From the NCBI GenBank assembly GCA_947451105.1, contig CANFXY010000013.1, positions 1 through 35,107 of the forward strand: a DNA stretch of 35,107 bases, in the 5' to 3' direction. A program made the translations under genes and the position numbers. The stretch's first letter is position 1, and every line of letters begins with the position of its first letter. Positions 1-9,071 of this stretch are shown here, in pieces. Source of the DNA: Bacteroidota bacterium (GTDB lineage: Bacteria; Bacteroidota; Bacteroidia; NS11-12g; UBA955). The notes beneath the pieces are model-generated. The model saw nothing but the letters and a program-made list of their open reading frames with translations. It was not told where the DNA came from and searched no databases.

Positions 1-107
1 CTCACAATAACCGACATCGAATAATCGATGTATGCGGTTTTCATTTCGTCCTCGATATTAATCGGTATAATTCGATCGAAATTGTTTTCGTCAGGGTTTT
101 GATCCAT
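1..107 (-). CDS. gyrA: DNA gyrase subunit A, N-terminal fragment (runs off left edge)
   Basis: Reading leftward from the ATG at 107-105 gives 35 codons that stay open to the window edge. The peptide contains DRIIPINIEDEMKTAYIDYS followed by MSVIV, the hallmark start of GyrA/ParC-type type II topoisomerase A subunits. The RIIPINIE plus YSMSVIV combination favours GyrA over ParC. GyrA is the subunit of gyrase that breaks and rejoins DNA through a catalytic tyrosine, which would lie outside the window. The first codons (MDQNPDENNF) are a short acidic, non-conserved leader. The upstream M16 protease gene is on the same strand but is separated by a strong terminator, so gyrA probably has its own promoter in 108-186. 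I could not identify that promoter convincingly. Confidence 0.93.
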   Translation of the reverse strand, partial: MDQNPDENNFDRIIPINIEDEMKTAYIDYSMSVIV

Positions 108-186
108 AAATGTTTGATTTCTAAAAACAGTGCAAGATAACTTTTTTTTGGGGTAATTTTTAAATTACATTCCACAATATACCAAC

Positions 187-217
187 AAAAAAGCCTCAGA
201 ATTTCTGAGGCTTTTTT
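187..217 (-). terminator. Intrinsic terminator after the M16 protease gene
   Basis: A perfect 14-bp inverted repeat (187-200 with 204-217) has a 3-nt loop, a GC-containing core (GCCTCAGA/TCTGAGGC) and A6/T6 flanks. It lies 20 nt downstream of the protease stop codon and upstream of gyrA. The T-run on both strands would let it work in either direction. Confidence 0.9.
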
Positions 218-237
218 TAAATAAAGTTTATTAAAAA

Positions 238-3090
238 TTACATCTTAATTACCTTCACTTTGCCTAAGCCAAGTGATTCTAATTTTTCTTTAATTTTCAC
301 ATCATCTCCTACGCACAATATCACTAAATTCTCAAGTTGTATGTATTTCTTAGCGATCGCATTGACATCATCTTTTGTAAGATTCTTGATGATTTCAGAG
401 CGTTTTGCATTGAAGTTACGGTCTAAATCCAACTGAATGATTTGGGTTAAGAAACCTAATTTGGCAAAAGCACTTTCGTAATCCAATGCTTCTCCGCCTA
501 ACAATGATTTTTTAGTGAAATCAAGTTCATCATCGCTGATACCGGAAGTTACATATTTTTTCAATTCTGAGAAAATCTCATTAATTGCACTGTCTGTTGC
601 ACTCGCATTTATACCTGCACTAATAACGAAGGTTCCAGGGTAGCCATAGCCAGATGAGCTGAAGCCAGAGCGAATGCCATAGGTCCAACCTTTATCTTCT
701 CTTAAATTCAAGTTTAAACGCGAATTAAACGCACCACCCAAAGCAAAGTTCATGATATTGGCTTTATAGAAATCACCATCAATATCGTAAGGAATGGTTC
801 TGTAACCAATCATAATCGTTGTTTGAGGCGCATTGTCCTGATTCACCATGTAAATTTGTGTTTTGGTGCTCGCAGGGAAATTATTGAAAGTAGGCATACT
901 TAAGTTCTTGTTTTGCCATTTTTTCAAGAAGGCTAAATTTTCCAATACAACGGCTTCATCTAGGTCTCCAACAAATGAAATTGTTGTTAAATTTGGAGAA
1001 AGAAAATTTTCTTTAAAGTTTTTCAAATCTTCAATGGTAATTTTATTTGCCACTGAATATTCGCTTAAAGAAGTGGTACCAATTGGATTGTCAACGCCAA
1101 ACAATAAATGTCTGAAGTTCTTTGAACCAAAACTAGATGGGGTAAAGTTATCGTTTGAAATAGACCCTAAAATCGCTTTCTTGTTGGTTTTAAATTCTTT
1201 CTCAGCATAAGCAGGATTATAGAACATATCTTCTAAAAGTGCCATAGTTTGTTTCATAGAATCTTTAAAACAAGAAACCATGCAAGTAAAACTTTGACCG
1301 CTTGCACCAAATGAAATATTACTGCCCAAAGCTTTTAGTTTGTTTTCAACTTCCAAAGCGGTTTTAGTGGTAGTACCCTCATTCATAAGGCTTGCTAACA
1401 TTGCTGCAGTACCATTCTTGATTTTACCAGTTTCAAATAAGTGTGCACCTCTTATATTCATACTTAGATAAACAATTGGAGATTCACTGTTTTTAGTTCC
1501 AATGATTTTAATGCCATTGTCAAAACTTGCTTTAAAGAAGTCAGGCACAATAGCTGGTTTAGCCGCCGAAATAGCAGGCTTTTTGTTTCTGTCAAATCCA
1601 GCAACATCAACATTAGGTTTGTATACTAAGTTTGCATATGCTGATTTATCAGGCGTTTCATTTTTATAAGGGTTCTCACTTACATAGGCATCCACTCTGA
1701 AGTTGGCATCAACTTCAGCGCGCGGATCTGGCACAATGTGCAAACAAGCGTAATTTCTGCCTTTAATATAGGTATTGTATACCCTCATAATATCTTCTTT
1801 GGTTACATTCTTATATCTATCTAAGTCTTTATCCAAGGTCATATTGCCATTGGTTAGCATTTCATACTGCGTAAGAACAGATGCTTTAGAAGCTACCGTT
1901 TCATTTACGGCATAGTATCCTGCAAGCATTTCTTGTTTGATTCTGTTTAATTCAGCATCAGAAAAACCATTGGTTTCGAATTCCAATAAAGCCTTAGCAA
2001 GGTAATCTCTCATGTCTTTTTCGTTAAGACCGCCAAACTTTTCAGGATAGCTTACAAGTATAAAGCTAAACTCACCTGCTACTTCGAATGAGCTATTGAA
2101 GCAATTAGCCTGCAAAGCCATTTCATTGTCAATAAAGTTTTTGTATAAAACAGAGTTTTTACCATTGCCTAAAAGCTGAGCCAACATATCCAATGCAGGT
2201 TCGTCCTTGTGGAAAGTTGGTACACTTGGGTAGTTAAAGCTAGCCAATGGTGCGAAAACTTTACTTGTAATCGTTTTGATTTTTTGTTCTTCTAAAACGA
2301 TTGGTGTTTTCATTAAAGGAGCAACTTCAGGACCTCTGTTGATGGCGCCAAAATATTTCTCAACCATTGCCAAAGCTTCTTTGGTGTTAACATCACCTGA
2401 AATAACTAAAATGGCATTGTTTGGACCATACCATTTAAGGAAGAAGTTCTTTAAATCGGTTGAATCGGCATCATTCAAGTCGTCAACATAACCAATGGTT
2501 TGCCAACTGTATGGATGACCGTATGGGTAAAGCATTTGATCTTTAACCTCTGGCAACATGCCATATCCGTCTGCATATCTTTGATCTTTTTCGTTTTTTA
2601 CTGTTTTTCTTTGATTCTCAAACTTTTTATTTGTAAAAGCTGGCAACAAGAAGCCCATTCTATCGGCTTCAAGCCATAAAGCAGTTTCGAGCATATTGCT
2701 TGGAACTGTCTCGAAGTAATTGGTTCTATCTCTGTTGGTAGTTCCGTTCATTTCACCACCAGAACCTTGAACTATTTTAAAATGCTCTTCATCAGCTACG
2801 TTTTGAGAACCTTGGAACATCATATGTTCAAAGAAGTGCGCAAAACCTGTTCTCTTCATTGTTTCACGGTTAGACCCTACGTGGTAGGTAACTTCAACGT
2901 GCACAATTGGATCACTGTGGTCTTCATTGATGATGACTGTTAGACCGTTTGGCAAACGGTACTTTTCATAGGGAATCACCAATTTGCCTGGTTGGGCATC
3001 CACTTTCTTAATCAAAGTGGCCGTTTGTGCACTTAAATCCCGAGATAATAACAGGGCTAGAGCAATCGAAAAATAATACAATTTTTTCAT
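238..3090 (-). CDS. M16 family zinc metalloprotease, two-domain, exported
   Basis: This 950-residue protein fits the two-domain M16B (pitrilysin-like) peptidases of Bacteroidetes. The start chosen is the ATG at 3090; it gives MKKLYYF, a hydrophobic stretch and an LSAQ signal-peptidase-like site near residues 19-22, and the in-frame upstream extension lacks these features. The inverted zinc motif HFFEH is at residues 85-89, with a distal Glu near 167 in KNEKDQ. The second half lacks HxxEH but carries the C-terminal M16 signature LREDKGWTYG, whose Arg/Tyr pair assists catalysis in the family. It is probably a periplasmic peptide-degrading enzyme, with the exact substrate unknown. A TAnnTTTG element lies 28 nt upstream and a terminator follows. 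It is read alone, diverging from the secreted protein gene at 3212. Confidence 0.93.
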   Translation of the reverse strand: MKKLYYFSIALALLLSRDLSAQTATLIKKVDAQPGKLVIPYEKYRLPNGLTVIINEDHSDPIVHVEVTYHVGSNRETMKRTGFAHFFEHMMFQGSQNVADEEHFKIVQGSGGEMNGTTNRDRTNYFETVPSNMLETALWLEADRMGFLLPAFTNKKFENQRKTVKNEKDQRYADGYGMLPEVKDQMLYPYGHPYSWQTIGYVDDLNDADSTDLKNFFLKWYGPNNAILVISGDVNTKEALAMVEKYFGAINRGPEVAPLMKTPIVLEEQKIKTITSKVFAPLASFNYPSVPTFHKDEPALDMLAQLLGNGKNSVLYKNFIDNEMALQANCFNSSFEVAGEFSFILVSYPEKFGGLNEKDMRDYLAKALLEFETNGFSDAELNRIKQEMLAGYYAVNETVASKASVLTQYEMLTNGNMTLDKDLDRYKNVTKEDIMRVYNTYIKGRNYACLHIVPDPRAEVDANFRVDAYVSENPYKNETPDKSAYANLVYKPNVDVAGFDRNKKPAISAAKPAIVPDFFKASFDNGIKIIGTKNSESPIVYLSMNIRGAHLFETGKIKNGTAAMLASLMNEGTTTKTALEVENKLKALGSNISFGASGQSFTCMVSCFKDSMKQTMALLEDMFYNPAYAEKEFKTNKKAILGSISNDNFTPSSFGSKNFRHLLFGVDNPIGTTSLSEYSVANKITIEDLKNFKENFLSPNLTTISFVGDLDEAVVLENLAFLKKWQNKNLSMPTFNNFPASTKTQIYMVNQDNAPQTTIMIGYRTIPYDIDGDFYKANIMNFALGGAFNSRLNLNLREDKGWTYGIRSGFSSSGYGYPGTFVISAGINASATDSAINEIFSELKKYVTSGISDDELDFTKKSLLGGEALDYESAFAKLGFLTQIIQLDLDRNFNAKRSEIIKNLTKDDVNAIAKKYIQLENLVILCVGDDVKIKEKLESLGLGKVKVIKM

Positions 3091-3117
3091 TTTATAAAGT
3101 TTGGAATAATTATTGTA

Positions 3118-3125
3118 CAAAAATA
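3118..3125 (-). promoter_or_regulatory. Bacteroidetes -7 element for the M16 protease gene
   Basis: On the minus strand this reads TATTTTTG, an exact match to the Bacteroidetes -7 consensus TAnnTTTG. It would start the mRNA about 20 nt before the ATG at 3090. I see no clear -33 TTTG at the usual distance. Confidence 0.5.
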
Positions 3126-3194
3126 GTAGACAGGGGCAACCTTATCCACAGAAATGTCGTCAAAAGTAGAGATTTACTTGATAAAAGAAAAAAA

Positions 3195-3202
3195 TATATT
3201 TG
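3195..3202 (+). promoter_or_regulatory. Bacteroidetes -7 element for the IgGFc-like secreted protein gene
   Basis: TATATTTG matches TAnnTTTG exactly. Transcription would begin around 3207-3210, only a few bases before the ATG at 3212, so the mRNA may be nearly leaderless. The element overlaps the alternative ATG at 3200, which argues against that upstream start. Confidence 0.5.
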
Positions 3203-3211
3203 CACAAATAC

Positions 3212-5353
3212 ATGCGCTTTTTGCCATCAATTTCCCTCCTATTCTCAACCTTTTTAATTTTTTTAAGCACAAATAGAACAGAAGCTCAAAACCAAAATAA
3301 CAATTACGGAAAAGAGTTTCGTTTTACTTTCTTAGAAAATTATGGAAGTTTAGATAAGGTATCGTTTGTTGTTTCTTTAACGAAACTGCCAGATACAGTT
3401 CGTATTTATGCGGGTAACTCTGCATTTGAAACCATTGTTTACAAAAACTATGATACGGTTTTAAATTACACAAAATTTAGCTCCCCTAATGCTCTTGTAT
3501 TTGGTCCCAACAAGAGCATTTTAATCAATACCAAATCAAATACTCCATTTGCGCTCTATGCCATGAACAATGTGCAAAACAGCAGCGACATTTCGACCAT
3601 TACACCATCCGAAAAAATCCCTGGCAACCCTGACTATTTTATTAATACCTATAGAGGCGATGAGTCATTGGGCAAAGAAAACAACAGTTTGTTTTCTGTT
3701 GTGGCCATCGATGACAGTTGTTATATTAATGTCATGCCATCGGCTGATTCAAAATACAATTTGGTTAAAAATGTACCATTTGGAATTTGGCTTAGAAAAG
3801 GGCAAGTGTATTTCGAACAGGCCTTAGATAGTCAATCATTTTCTGGTACCCATGTATGGAACAGCAATGGATGCAAAAGATTTGCTGTATTTGAGGGCGC
3901 TAAATGTTCATTTGTAGACTATTCAACACCCAACTGCAGGGGTTGCGACCATTTATACAACCAAACCAGACCCTTGCAATACTTAGGAAAATCGTTTACC
4001 ACCCTACCTTATGAAACGATTGATGGAGGATACATCTATCAAATCGTTGCAACTGAAAACAACACCAACATTAAGATTGATGGTGTTTTTCGTGTTAACT
4101 TAAACAAAGCTGAGGTATATCAATACAACCAAAAAACGAATGTTGTTGTATGCATTGAGTCGGATAAATTGATTTCGGTGGTAGAATTGATGAAAAGTGG
4201 CGAATGCAATGGTCAGATCGATAAATTAGGCAACCCTAGTTTAATGAATGTGGTACCTAATAATCAAACCACTACAAATACTGGGTTTAGTTTCCCTTAT
4301 ACCACAAAAATATCTCAAAATCCTATTTCTCCAGCCGATTTTTATGTTGGAATATCTGCACCTATAGGAAGTTTATACAAAATTCGCATAAATGGCAACC
4401 CAATTGACACAAGTAAATTCAAAAATTCTTGTCAAAATTCAGTTGGTAGCATTAAACTTAATCCAGCCCTCAAATACAAAATCAGTTCAGAAATAGGATT
4501 TATCGCCTATATGTACGCATTTGGAATTGACGAAAGTTATGCAAGCGAAATTGGCTCAAGTTTCGAAAATTCAAAAACACAAATTTCACTTGATGCAAAT
4601 CAATACACGACTTGTGATTCTTTTAATGTTTTTAGGTTTAAAGCCAAATCGGATTCATTTGCTTTGTACAAATGGAGTTTTGGTGACGGAACTTTTCAAA
4701 CTGGAGACAGTGTTAGTAAAAAATATCCCAAAACAGGTGTTTATCAAGTTAAGCTAAACGCCACTTATCCGAATAATGTTGGCTGTTTGGGTGATACATT
4801 TGTTAAGACTGTTAAAGTTCAAAAACGTCCATACTTCAATTTAGGTAGAGATTCTATTTTGTGTTTCGGAGACTTTTTTCAAGTGTCACCTGTTGTTGAA
4901 CCTAAAACAAAATATTTGTGGAGCAATGGGAGCACATCGAGTCTGATTGTTGTAAATAATGCTCAAAAAGTTTGGCTGAAACTTACAGATACCAATCAAT
5001 GTTCATACACCGATACTATGAACCTTTCGTTTGCAAATTGTGACACAAACTCAATTATCATCCCCAATGTCTTCACGCCAAGTAATTTAAGTTCTCAATC
5101 TAATGACAATATCAATGATTTGTTTGAGACTAAATTCACGGGATTTGACGAATTAAAGGGTAAAATATACAACCGTTGGGGCAATTTGGTGTATTCTTTT
5201 AGCTTTCCGACTGATGCCTATTGGAATGGTGGTTTGAACAACGATGTTACAAATCCTTGTCCATCAGGCACCTATTACTATCTTTTTGAATTTACAAACT
5301 CAAAAACAAATTTAGTTAGATCATACAATGGCGTTGTCGAATTGATTCGATAA
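3212..5353 (+). CDS. Secreted IgGFc-binding-like / PKD protein with type B T9SS C-terminal domain
   Basis: A 713-residue exported protein is predicted from the ATG at 3212. That start gives a clean signal peptide (MRFLPSISLLFSTFLIFL, ending near TEAQ), whereas the ATG at 3200 lies inside the promoter. Residues about 30-450 resemble the IgGFc-binding-type region common in Bacteroidetes surface proteins, with phrases such as YQIVATENNTNIKIDG and a Cys-rich CRGCDHLY patch. A PKD domain follows (YKWSFGDGTFQTGDS). The last ~95 residues are a gliding-motility-associated C-terminal domain: IPNVFTPSN, IYNRWGNLVY, a WNGG motif and the ending VVELIR. That tail is known to direct export and surface attachment by the type IX system. 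The role is probably adhesion or matrix binding; IgG binding itself is not implied. Confidence 0.87.
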   Translation: MRFLPSISLLFSTFLIFLSTNRTEAQNQNNNYGKEFRFTFLENYGSLDKVSFVVSLTKLPDTVRIYAGNSAFETIVYKNYDTVLNYTKFSSPNALVFGPNKSILINTKSNTPFALYAMNNVQNSSDISTITPSEKIPGNPDYFINTYRGDESLGKENNSLFSVVAIDDSCYINVMPSADSKYNLVKNVPFGIWLRKGQVYFEQALDSQSFSGTHVWNSNGCKRFAVFEGAKCSFVDYSTPNCRGCDHLYNQTRPLQYLGKSFTTLPYETIDGGYIYQIVATENNTNIKIDGVFRVNLNKAEVYQYNQKTNVVVCIESDKLISVVELMKSGECNGQIDKLGNPSLMNVVPNNQTTTNTGFSFPYTTKISQNPISPADFYVGISAPIGSLYKIRINGNPIDTSKFKNSCQNSVGSIKLNPALKYKISSEIGFIAYMYAFGIDESYASEIGSSFENSKTQISLDANQYTTCDSFNVFRFKAKSDSFALYKWSFGDGTFQTGDSVSKKYPKTGVYQVKLNATYPNNVGCLGDTFVKTVKVQKRPYFNLGRDSILCFGDFFQVSPVVEPKTKYLWSNGSTSSLIVVNNAQKVWLKLTDTNQCSYTDTMNLSFANCDTNSIIIPNVFTPSNLSSQSNDNINDLFETKFTGFDELKGKIYNRWGNLVYSFSFPTDAYWNGGLNNDVTNPCPSGTYYYLFEFTNSKTNLVRSYNGVVELIR

Positions 5354-5395
5354 TTCTGTATAAAACTTGTTTATTTTACATAGCACAATATTGTA

Positions 5396-5403
5396 TAATT
5401 TTG
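5396..5403 (+). promoter_or_regulatory. Bacteroidetes -7 element for the sigma-54 response regulator
   Basis: TAATTTTG matches TAnnTTTG exactly, 15 nt before the ATG at 5419. Its last three bases form the in-frame TTG at 5401, so that codon is promoter rather than start. Confidence 0.5.
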
Positions 5404-5418
5404 AATACACTATTGAAT

Positions 5419-6774
5419 ATGCCAAAAATACTAGTTATAGACGACGAAAAACCAATCAGAGATGCCCTTCATAATATTTTAACTGCAGAGCAATATCAGG
5501 TAGATATTGTAGAAAACGGTAAAAAAGGTCTAGAGATGTTAAACGAAAACGACTACGATGTTGTTTTATGCGACATTAAAATGCCCGGAATGGATGGATT
5601 GGAAGTAATGACCAAAGCTTCAGAGATTGCGCCAGAAGTTCCATTCATATTAATTTCTGGGCATGGTACCATTGAAATTGCGGTTGAAGCAGTTCGCAAG
5701 GGAGCCTATGATTTTATTTCTAAACCACCAGATTTAAACAGGTTGTTAATTACGATTCGAAATGCGGTAGAGAAAAACAACTTAGTCATTGAAACGAAAG
5801 TTTTGAGACGTAAAGTATCAAAAACGCGCGATATTATTGGTGAAACTCCTTCTATTCAAAAAATTAAAGATACCATTGAAAAAGTAGCACCTACAGATGC
5901 ACGTGTGTTGATTACTGGAGAAAATGGAACAGGAAAAGAACTTGTTGCACGTTGGATACATGAAAAGAGCAACCGTGCAAACATGCCATTAATTGAGGTG
6001 AATTGTGCGGCAATTCCAAGTGAGTTGATTGAAAGCGAGCTATTTGGTCACGAAAAAGGCGCATTCACAACTGCAATAAAACAACGTATTGGTAAGTTTG
6101 AGCAAGCAAATGGCGGTACTTTATTTCTAGATGAAATAGGTGACATGAGTTTATCCGCTCAAGCAAAAGTGCTTCGAGTAATTCAAGAAGGCGTTTTACA
6201 AAGGGTTGGTGGCGACAAGGCAATTCATGTAGACGTAAGGGTATTGGCAGCTACAAATAAGAACTTAATTGAAGAGATTGAAAAAAATCAATTCAGAATG
6301 GATTTATACCACCGTTTAAGTGTAATCATGATCCATGTTCCAACCTTAAATGAACGTGTTGCGGATATTCCAGTAATTGCAGAAAAGTTTTTGAAAGAAA
6401 TATGCGAGGACAATGGCGTTAAAAAGTCATTCGCACACGGTGCATTAGACGAATTGAAAAACGTTGATTGGACTGGAAATATTAGAGAATTAAGAAACGT
6501 TATTGAGCGTTTGGTTATTTTATCGGATGCCAAAATTACGGTAGAAGATGTCATTGCATACAGCAATCCTTCCACCCCAGTTTCTAAAACTCAAAATGTA
6601 ATGATAGACAAGTTTGATAAGTTTCAAGACTTTAAAGACTATGCGGAAACCATTTTCTTGGAAGCTAAACTTAAAAAGAACAATTGGAATGTTGCAAAAA
6701 CAGCGGTTGAGATAGATATTCAAAGAAGTCACCTTTACAATAAAATAGATAAATACAGTCTTAAACGCAATTAA
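5419..6774 (+). CDS. NtrC-type sigma-54-dependent response regulator
   Basis: This 451-residue protein has the three NtrC-family modules. The receiver domain (about 1-120) has acidic residues D8/D9, phospho-acceptor D52 in [10 protein letters not shown] and K102 in ISKPP. The AAA+ domain (about 138-370) has Walker A GENGTGKE (167-174), Walker B LFLDE (235-239) and arginine finger FRMDLYHRL (292-300). A Fis-type helix-turn-helix ends the protein ([19 protein letters not shown]). It should activate sigma-54 promoters when phosphorylated. The sigma-54 contact loop reads GAFTTA (214-219) rather than the textbook GAFTGA. No histidine kinase lies nearby, so its partner is an orphan kinase elsewhere. 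I prefer the ATG at 5419 over the in-frame TTG at 5401. The sua5 gene follows after 3 nt. Confidence 0.93.
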   Translation: MPKILVIDDEKPIRDALHNILTAEQYQVDIVENGKKGLEMLNENDYDVVLCDIKMPGMDGLEVMTKASEIAPEVPFILISGHGTIEIAVEAVRKGAYDFISKPPDLNRLLITIRNAVEKNNLVIETKVLRRKVSKTRDIIGETPSIQKIKDTIEKVAPTDARVLITGENGTGKELVARWIHEKSNRANMPLIEVNCAAIPSELIESELFGHEKGAFTTAIKQRIGKFEQANGGTLFLDEIGDMSLSAQAKVLRVIQEGVLQRVGGDKAIHVDVRVLAATNKNLIEEIEKNQFRMDLYHRLSVIMIHVPTLNERVADIPVIAEKFLKEICEDNGVKKSFAHGALDELKNVDWTGNIRELRNVIERLVILSDAKITVEDVIAYSNPSTPVSKTQNVMIDKFDKFQDFKDYAETIFLEAKLKKNNWNVAKTAVEIDIQRSHLYNKIDKYSLKRN

Positions 6775-6777
6775 TCG

Positions 6778-7746
6778 ATGATTGGAAATGAGATTAATGC
6801 AGCGGTTAACTTATTAAATCAAGGTCAAGTTGTTGGTATACCAACAGAGACAGTTTATGGATTGGCAGCCAATGGTTTAAATGAAAAGGCGGTGGTTTCT
6901 ATTTTTAAAATCAAGAATAGACCATTTTTTGATCCTTTAATCTTGCATTTTTCGGACATAGAATCAATTTTAGAGTACGTTGTAGAGCTAAATCCAAAAG
7001 CCTTAAAATTAGCACAAGCATTTTGGCCAGGACCAATGACTTTGCTATTGAAGAAAAACGATAAAGTTCCTGATATTGTGACTTCTGGTAGCGCATTGGT
7101 TGCTGTTCGAATTCCCAATCACCCCCTCACCTTATCCTTGCTAGAGCAATTGGATTATCCTTTGGCAGCACCTAGCGCCAATCCTTTCGGATATATCAGT
7201 CCAACAAAAGCTGAGCATGTTGAAAAACAATTGGGCGATTTGGTCCCATATATTTTGGATGGCGGTGATTGTCAAGTTGGTTTGGAAAGTACCATAGTTG
7301 ATTGTAGTGAAGCTGCATTAAAAATCAAAAGACTTGGTGGTCTATCCGTTCAAGAAATTGAGAATTGCATCGGGGAAACAATAGAAATCGAAATTTCATC
7401 GGGAAGTAATCCTAGTTCTCCGGGTCAATTGGATAAACATTACGCTCCCAAAACCCCTTTTCTTATTGTCGATGATTTAGAAACAAGTATCTTAAAATTT
7501 AAAGATAAGAAATTGGCATATTTAGGCTTTGGAGAAATTGCGGATAATGACAACCTTTACATTTTAAATTTGAGTCAAAAATCAGATTTGTCAGAAGCTG
7601 CTCAAAACTTATTTCACTACATGCGTTTATTAGATCAAATTGGGTTTGATTGTATATTAACCATGAAGGTACCTGAAGTGGATCTCGGAAGAGCTATCAA
7701 TGACCGCATTAAAAGAGCTGCAGCAGATTTTATTCATTATAAGTAG
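6778..7746 (+). CDS. sua5: L-threonylcarbamoyladenylate synthase (Sua5/TsaC type)
   Basis: The 322-residue protein makes threonylcarbamoyl-AMP from threonine, bicarbonate and ATP, the first step of the t6A37 modification of ANN-decoding tRNAs. The YrdC fold is recognisable from IPTETVYGLAANG near residue 20, KNRPFFDPLILH, FWPGPMTLLL, VAVRIPNHP and LAAPSANPFGYISPT. The length and the tail (SPGQLDKHYAPKTP, then about 100 residues) show the long Sua5 form with its C-terminal domain, not short TsaC. It begins 3 nt after the response regulator gene and is probably co-transcribed with it, although no functional link is known. Confidence 0.93.
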   Translation: MIGNEINAAVNLLNQGQVVGIPTETVYGLAANGLNEKAVVSIFKIKNRPFFDPLILHFSDIESILEYVVELNPKALKLAQAFWPGPMTLLLKKNDKVPDIVTSGSALVAVRIPNHPLTLSLLEQLDYPLAAPSANPFGYISPTKAEHVEKQLGDLVPYILDGGDCQVGLESTIVDCSEAALKIKRLGGLSVQEIENCIGETIEIEISSGSNPSSPGQLDKHYAPKTPFLIVDDLETSILKFKDKKLAYLGFGEIADNDNLYILNLSQKSDLSEAAQNLFHYMRLLDQIGFDCILTMKVPEVDLGRAINDRIKRAAADFIHYK

Positions 7747-7841
7747 ACATCTAAAAATAGATTCTATTCTTATTGTATTGAGTTCCAAATCAAAGGATTA
7801 AAATAAAAGTAAATACACATAAATTATAGAATATAATTAGT

Positions 7842-7849
7842 TACCTTTG
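7842..7849 (+). promoter_or_regulatory. Bacteroidetes -7 element for the leucine dehydrogenase gene
   Basis: TACCTTTG matches TAnnTTTG and sits 39 nt before the ATG at 7889, predicting a leader of about 30-35 nt. No good -33 TTTG is visible at the usual distance. Confidence 0.5.
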
Positions 7850-7888
7850 CACCTTTAATTTTTAAATCACTAAATTAATACACAAGAA

Positions 7889-8989
7889 ATGACTCAAGCA
7901 AAAGCCAGTACAAACGATACACAATTTGATGTGTTCGCTAAAGTTGCCCGTTATGACCATGAACAAGTTCTAATTTGTCAAGATAACCATACAGGTTTAA
8001 AAGCAATTATCGCCATCCACAACACTGTTTTAGGACCTGGATTAGGTGGAACTAGAATGTGGAAGTATGCCACCGAAGCAGAAGCGATCAACGATGCCTT
8101 AAGATTATCTAGAGGAATGACCTATAAAGCTGCAATCAGCGGTTTAAATTTAGGTGGAGCTAAGGCTGTAATTATTGGCGATCCAAGCAAAGACAAATCA
8201 GAGCATTTAATGCGTAAATTTGGAAGATTCGTAGAAAACCTAGGTGGTAAATATGTAACAGCTGAGGATGTAGGAACGACAACCAAAGATATGGAGTACG
8301 TGAAAATGGAAACCAACCACGTTGTGGGTTTACCAGAAATAATGGGTGGTGGCGGAGATCCTAGTCCAGTAACTGCTTATGGCGTCTACATGGGTATCAA
8401 AGCAAGTGCTAAGAAAGCTTATGGTAGTGATAATTTAAGTGGCAAAAAGATAGCGGTTCAAGGAACGGGTAAAGTTGGATTACACTTAATCGAATTGTTG
8501 CACAAAGAAGGTGCTCACATCATTGCAAGTGATATTTATGAATCAGGTTTAAAAATTGCAGCAGATAAATTTGGCGCTAGCATTGTAGCACCAACTGAAA
8601 TTTTCTCACAAGACGTAGATATTTTTGCTCCGTGTGCATTGGGTGCAATTTTAAATGAAGCAAATATTAACAGTTTGAAATGTCAAATTGTAGCAGGTGC
8701 TGCAAACAATCAGTTAGAAGACGAAACCATTCACGGTGATATGATTAAGAACAAAGGCATTTTCTATGCACCGGATTTCTTAATTAATGCTGGTGGATTA
8801 ATCAACGTATACAGCGAATGGAATGGTTATGTAAGAGAAATTGCTTTTGCACAAACTGAAAACATTTACAACACCGTTCTTAATATCTACAGCAAATCAG
8901 AAGAAGACAATATCAATACCCAATTGGCTGCAATTAAATTGGCAGAGAAAAGAGTTAACGATACAATGATTATGCAATCAAAAATCTAA
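7889..8989 (+). CDS. Leu/Val/Phe dehydrogenase (Glu/Leu/Phe/Val dehydrogenase family)
   Basis: A 366-residue amino-acid dehydrogenase that would reversibly deaminate a branched-chain or aromatic amino acid to its 2-keto acid with NAD+. The dimerisation/substrate domain contains the glycine-rich GPGLGGTRMW, then MTYKAAISGLNLGGAKAV. In that block K80 and K92 correspond to the substrate-binding and catalytic lysines of Bacillus leucine dehydrogenase. The Rossmann domain shows GTGKVGLHLIELL, and the segment CALGAILN plus VAGAANNQL is typical of the family. The length matches leucine dehydrogenases and is shorter than glutamate dehydrogenases. It is a single-gene unit with its own -7 element and a terminator 20 nt after the stop. 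Leucine versus valine or phenylalanine preference cannot be read with certainty. Confidence 0.9.
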   Translation: MTQAKASTNDTQFDVFAKVARYDHEQVLICQDNHTGLKAIIAIHNTVLGPGLGGTRMWKYATEAEAINDALRLSRGMTYKAAISGLNLGGAKAVIIGDPSKDKSEHLMRKFGRFVENLGGKYVTAEDVGTTTKDMEYVKMETNHVVGLPEIMGGGGDPSPVTAYGVYMGIKASAKKAYGSDNLSGKKIAVQGTGKVGLHLIELLHKEGAHIIASDIYESGLKIAADKFGASIVAPTEIFSQDVDIFAPCALGAILNEANINSLKCQIVAGAANNQLEDETIHGDMIKNKGIFYAPDFLINAGGLINVYSEWNGYVREIAFAQTENIYNTVLNIYSKSEEDNINTQLAAIKLAEKRVNDTMIMQSKI

Positions 8990-9008
8990 TTAGAATTTTA
9001 TTATAAAG

Positions 9009-9040
9009 AAAAAACCCGAAAATTACTTTTCGGGTTTTTT
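9009..9040. terminator. Bidirectional intrinsic terminator between convergent genes
   Basis: A perfect 14-bp inverted repeat (9009-9022 with 9027-9040) closes a TTAC loop, with a CCCG/CGGG core and A6/T6 outer arms. It sits 20 nt after the dehydrogenase stop and 31 nt after the end of the pseudouridine synthase gene, so it can end transcripts from both sides. Confidence 0.92.
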
Positions 9041-9071
9041 TATTGTCTTAAATTAAACGGACAAATATATT

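Noticed and set aside
108-186. gyrA promoter candidate TATCTTGC at 132-139 on the minus strand
   Set aside because: Two mismatches to TAnnTTTG and no -33 element; too weak to report as a feature.
863-1210. Open frames antisense to the M16 protease gene, and similar shadows elsewhere
   Set aside because: They lie inside strongly supported genes, have no recognisable domains and no promoter.
3200-3211. Upstream ATG at 3200 as the start of the IgGFc-like protein
   Set aside because: It lies inside the -7 promoter element, and the shorter form has the better signal peptide.
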